From Planococcus ruber (GTDB taxonomy: Bacteria > Bacillota > Bacilli > Bacillales_A > Planococcaceae), in NCBI RefSeq assembly GCF_022819085.1, contig NZ_JALHAG010000012.1, positions 1 to 64,000 on the forward strand: DNA of 64,000 nucleotides. Direction: 5' to 3'. The translations under genes were made by a program, and so were the position numbers. Shown here one piece after another: positions 61,124 through 64,000 of the stretch. Numbering within the stretch: the first letter of the stretch is position 1; the number at the start of each line of letters is the position of its first letter. The notes under the pieces were generated by a model. It was not told where the DNA came from and searched no databases. It worked only from the letters and a program-made list of their open reading frames with translations.

Positions 61124-61157
61124 AAATAACGGCTCATCTGCAGCCGTTATTTTTTTC
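61124..61157 (+). terminator. Terminator after the acetyltransferase gene
   Basis: An 11-bp stem, AAATAACGGCT with AGCCGTTATTT, has a 7-nt loop and is followed by a T-run. Confidence 0.92.
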
Positions 61158-61239
61158 TTTAAAAAGATAACAGATTAATCTGAAAAGAGTAGAATGGAAG
61201 TACATAACACCATTCCTTTATAGAGATGGGGTGCTTTTC

Positions 61240-61965
61240 GTGTCCATTGAAATTGATGTGAAAGGGGTCAGCAAAAGCTACGGAAAAACGAAAGTGCTGC
61301 AAGGCATCAACCTCCAAATCCAACCAGGGCAGATTTACGGGTTGATTGGGCCATCAGGTTCAGGAAAGACGACACTCGTCAAATTGATCGTCGGCATTGA
61401 TTCGGCAGATGAAGGGCAGGTAGAAGTGTTCGGCAAAAGCATGCCGAATCTGGAGCTGCTGCAGGATATCGGCTACATGGCGCAAGCGGATGCGCTTTAT
61501 CTTGAACTCACGGGATATGAAAATCTCGCGTTTTTCGCTTCGCTTTATCCGATGAAAAAAACGGAATTGACCAAGCGCATCGCGTATGCTGCAGAACTCG
61601 TCAAACTGACAGGGGAGCTGAAAAAGAAAGTGGCGGCTTATTCCGGCGGGATGAAGCGCCGGCTGTCGCTTGCCATCGCGCTCGTCCATGATCCGAAGAT
61701 CCTGATTTTGGATGAACCGACAGTCGGTATCGATCCGGAACTCAGGCTCTCTATCTGGAATGAATTGATGCATTTGAAAAATGAGCATCAAAAGACCATC
61801 CTGATCACCACCCACGTGATGGATGAAGCCGAGAAATGCGATATTGTTGCAATGGTGCGAAGCGGTGCGCTTCTCAAAAGCGGTTCACCCGCCGATTTAA
61901 AAGCGGCATACGGCGTCCGTCAATTGGAAGAAGTCTTTTTGCAGGCGGGGAGGGAGCAGCCATGA
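61240..61965 (+). CDS. ABC transporter ATP-binding protein (ABC-2 exporter)
   Basis: The 241-residue ATPase has Walker A GPSGSGKTT (near 36-44), signature YSGGMKRRLS, Walker B ILILDEPTVGIDPE and the switch His in LITTHVMDEAEKCD. The signature SGGMKRR places it with the drug- and antibiotic-resistance (DrrA-like) exporters. GTG at 61240 is 9 nt after GATGGGG; an in-frame GTG at 61231 is closer than usual. The stop overlaps the permease start (ATGA). Confidence 0.93.
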   Translation: MSIEIDVKGVSKSYGKTKVLQGINLQIQPGQIYGLIGPSGSGKTTLVKLIVGIDSADEGQVEVFGKSMPNLELLQDIGYMAQADALYLELTGYENLAFFASLYPMKKTELTKRIAYAAELVKLTGELKKKVAAYSGGMKRRLSLAIALVHDPKILILDEPTVGIDPELRLSIWNELMHLKNEHQKTILITTHVMDEAEKCDIVAMVRSGALLKSGSPADLKAAYGVRQLEEVFLQAGREQP

Positions 61966-62990
61966 GAATCCAGGCGCTGGTCAAGCGCATCATCAGACAG
62001 ATGCTGCGCGACAAAAGAACGTTGGCGCTCCTGTTTTTTGCTCCTTTGATCGTTCTGACATTGATGTATTTTTTCTTTAACGGCAATGGCAATGACCCGG
62101 TAATTGGAGTTGTTGGTGCAGATGAGCGATTGGCCGTACTTTTGGAAGAACGCGAAATTCAATTCGAGCGCTTTGAAGCAGCGGATCCACAAACTGTGAT
62201 CGAAGAAGAGCTCGATGGATTATTGGACGTTGAAAACAGTTCGTTGAAACTGACGTTATTGAATGACGATCCGTCCGTGGCAAGGTCGATTCTGGTGCAA
62301 ATAAACCAGGCGCTTCTTATGCAAAATGCTGCAGCTGGCGGGAATGCCTTGGCTTTAGAAACCGAGTATATCTACGGCAGCGAAGACACCGAATTTTTTG
62401 ACGTTCTGAGTCCGGTACTGATCGGATTTTTCGTGTTTTTCTTTGTGTTTTTGATTTCGGGAATCGGCCTCCTGAAAGAACGGACATCCGGCACCCTTGA
62501 ACGGCTGATGGCCACGCCGATCCGCAGATGGGAATTGGTGGCTGCTTATTTAGCGGGATACGGCTTATTCGCCATTATCCAAACGGTCATCGTTGTCAGC
62601 TTTTCCGTTTTAGTCTTGGATGTCGTCTTAGTAGGGTCTATTTGGCACGTTATCCTGACGAATCTGCTTTTGGCACTCGTGGCTTTATCACTCGGCACGT
62701 TGCTGTCTTCCTTTGCCTCATCAGAGTTCCAAATGGTGCAATTCATCCCGGTGGTCGTCATTCCGCAAATTTTCTTCGCCGGCATTTTCCCGGTGGACGG
62801 CATGGTGGACTGGCTCCAGGGAATTGGACGAATCATGCCTATCTACTATGCGGCAGATGCCTTGAAAAGTGTGATGTATAAAGGGCAAGGGCTAGCGGAT
62901 ATCAGCGGCGATTTATTGGCATTAGGCGTGTTCGCCATCGTGTTCATCGGTTTGAATATCGTTGCGTTGAAAAAGCATCGGAAATTGTAG
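61962..62990 (+). CDS. ABC-2 type exporter permease
   Basis: The 342-residue protein has an N-terminal membrane helix (about 22-40), a large extracellular domain (45-145), and five C-terminal helices from about residue 150. The conserved segment LKERTSGTLERLMATPIRRWELV (near 180) marks the ABC-2 family (YhgE/DrrB/YadH-like). ATG at 61962 follows GGGAGGGAG. With the ATPase it forms a two-gene exporter; the substrate (drug, lipid or polysaccharide) is not known. Confidence 0.92.
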   Translation: MRIQALVKRIIRQMLRDKRTLALLFFAPLIVLTLMYFFFNGNGNDPVIGVVGADERLAVLLEEREIQFERFEAADPQTVIEEELDGLLDVENSSLKLTLLNDDPSVARSILVQINQALLMQNAAAGGNALALETEYIYGSEDTEFFDVLSPVLIGFFVFFFVFLISGIGLLKERTSGTLERLMATPIRRWELVAAYLAGYGLFAIIQTVIVVSFSVLVLDVVLVGSIWHVILTNLLLALVALSLGTLLSSFASSEFQMVQFIPVVVIPQIFFAGIFPVDGMVDWLQGIGRIMPIYYAADALKSVMYKGQGLADISGDLLALGVFAIVFIGLNIVALKKHRKL

Positions 62991-63000
62991 GGGCATTAAG

Positions 63001-63049
63001 AAAGGACATGCAGCACCCATTTTCTTGGGTGCTGCAAGTCCTTTGTTTT
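63001..63049. terminator. Bidirectional terminator between the exporter and the TctA-like gene
   Basis: AAAGGACATGCAGCACCCA pairs with TGGGTGCTGCAAGTCCTTT (two internal mismatches) around TTTTCT; T-rich flanks occur on both strands. Confidence 0.88.
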
Positions 63050-64000
63050 AAATTCCGAATAAAGTCAAGATAATCCAAGAAGAGGCATAGAACACCATGA
63101 ACTGGACCCCTGCACCAATACCGAGTATGCGATTCAATAAACCGCCGACTGCAGCTACAGTGAAGGTCAGAACAATTCCGACAAGCTGGGCTTCATGGAA
63201 GGCAAGAAGGCAAGCAAGACCGATGAACATGGCTACGATTGCTTCTTGGCTGACAAACTTCAATACGATGACCGAAGCTTTTCGTGCATAGTTCATAGAG
63301 AACGGATAAGCGATCAACGAAGCGATGATCAATCCGATTGCTCCATACAAGAAAAAGTCCCAAGAAGTCAAATAAGTATGCAAGTTATTGATCGGATCTA
63401 CCGTAAAGACCGGCGGTGCATTGAATAACGGCGAACCTGGACCCAATGCGACAGGGCTTAGCGGAATACCGAATGCAATCAAAGGAATGATGACTTCAGC
63501 GATATAAGTAGATTCCGTCACCCCGTTCATAACAGTCAAGCTGGTAGTGGATTTTTTATAGGCGCCTTTCGTCCGTGAACCGACGATTTCACCCATCAAC
63601 GCCGTCATCCCGACCGGACTGAACACAAAAGTCAGCGATGAAATGAAAGTGGTAATGGAAGTGAAAATTTGCTGTCTGCCTGTCAAAATCTTAAACGGAT
63701 TCGGGAAATAGCCCTTCCAGGATTTTGTTTCAGGCGCAAGATGGTATTCTTTCGGCCGATCTCGTTCGATCGACTTTTTCGCGCTTGAAGAAGTTGCGAA
63801 CAGAAGATCCGCAAAAATCGGTCCGATTGCAATTCCCAGGAAGAAACTAATCGACAAGTGCTTATCTAAAACGGTAAAACTTAATAAGTCCAAACTTTTG
63901 ATAAAGAACGCAAATGGAATGATCATCAATACGCTGACCCATTTCCCCTTAGAGAAATAAGCGATTAAAATAGCGGCTAATGTAAAGATGATGCCGGTAG
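63048..64000 (-). CDS. TctA-like tricarboxylate transporter permease, 5' part beyond the window
   Basis: The reading frame is open to the window edge on the minus strand, giving about 317 residues of the C-terminal part. Several hydrophobic helices and the segment SLTVMNGVTESTYIAEVIIPLIAFGIPLSPVALGPGSPLF are seen, which fits the large TctA/DUF112 permease family. The true start lies upstream of the window (after 64000), so internal starts such as that at 63929 are not used. A binding-protein partner is not visible. Carboxylate transport is a family guess. Confidence 0.7.
   Translation of the reverse strand, partial: TGIIFTLAAILIAYFSKGKWVSVLMIIPFAFFIKSLDLLSFTVLDKHLSISFFLGIAIGPIFADLLFATSSSAKKSIERDRPKEYHLAPETKSWKGYFPNPFKILTGRQQIFTSITTFISSLTFVFSPVGMTALMGEIVGSRTKGAYKKSTTSLTVMNGVTESTYIAEVIIPLIAFGIPLSPVALGPGSPLFNAPPVFTVDPINNLHTYLTSWDFFLYGAIGLIIASLIAYPFSMNYARKASVIVLKFVSQEAIVAMFIGLACLLAFHEAQLVGIVLTFTVAAVGGLLNRILGIGAGVQFMVFYASSWIILTLFGI

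Overview
The window looks like a chromosomal segment from a low-to-mid G+C Gram-positive bacterium of the Bacillales, most likely Planococcaceae (Planococcus or a close relative). The evidence is the gene order tsaE-tsaB-rimI-tsaD-(ABC-F)-rex-tatA-tatC-CPBP protease-groES-groEL, which matches the ydiB-to-groEL block of Bacillus subtilis, together with a perfect CIRCE element, an S-box (SAM-I) riboswitch, CcpA-type cre sites and AGGAGG-like ribosome binding sites. No prophage, intact insertion sequence, CRISPR array or plasmid function was seen. The genus is an inference.

Layout. 1-402: 3' end of a 23S rRNA, 5S rRNA and tRNA-Asp. 493-10325: the conserved housekeeping block, with a dense cluster of DnaA boxes between tsaD and the convergent ABC-F gene. 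10471-15215: single genes (GGDEF protein, tRNA-dihydrouridine synthase, Excalibur coiled-coil protein, aquaporin, small hypothetical proteins). 15287-20320: a reactive-sulfur island with a CstR-type persulfide sensor, DsrE-like protein, four rhodanese modules (one fused to TusA, one fused to a persulfide dioxygenase), TusA and a TauE/SafE exporter. Five copies of one ATACCC...GGGTAT palindrome lie in it. 20570-22530: DUF1456 gene, two arrays of 21-bp repeats, and a SAM riboswitch that now heads only a relic of metH.

22534-35240: a xylan/xylose unit with an intracellular GH43 xylosidase, the ROK repressor XylR, a binding-protein sugar transporter without its own ATPase, a YesL-like protein, xylA, xylB, an aldo/keto reductase and an MsmX-type shared ATPase. 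Three candidate XylR operators overlap the -35 regions of three promoters and four candidate cre sites are nearby, so the unit is probably induced by xylose and repressed by glucose. 35267-41273: oxidoreductases, a 45-residue small protein, an aldehyde dehydrogenase with a possible sigma-B promoter, an SDR and two universal stress proteins. 41437-46128: a hexuronate operon (kdgK, kdgA, uxuA, an SDR mannonate oxidoreductase and a LacI-type regulator) preceded by a perfect 13-bp tandem repeat. It would take the glucuronate side chains of xylan to pyruvate and glyceraldehyde-3-phosphate.

46368-47696: potassium transporter. 47838-52897: GlcNAc operon (PTS EIICBA, nagA, nagB, GntR repressor) ending in an HPr gene. 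53058-59830: a PRD regulator, an ascorbate-family PTS split into EIIA, EIIB and EIIC, a phosphotriesterase-family lactonase, a creatininase-family hydrolase and a SIS-domain protein. I cannot name this pathway's substrate, and it is the best candidate for an undescribed catabolic system. 60079-64000: a Csp-like four-helix copper-binding protein, an acetyltransferase, an ABC-2 exporter pair and a truncated TctA-like permease.

Three families of non-coding repeats occur: (i) inverted, hairpin-forming elements at 7254 and 28858; (ii) a 139-nt structured element present twice, at 46184 and 59898; (iii) 21-bp phased arrays at 21149 and 22399.
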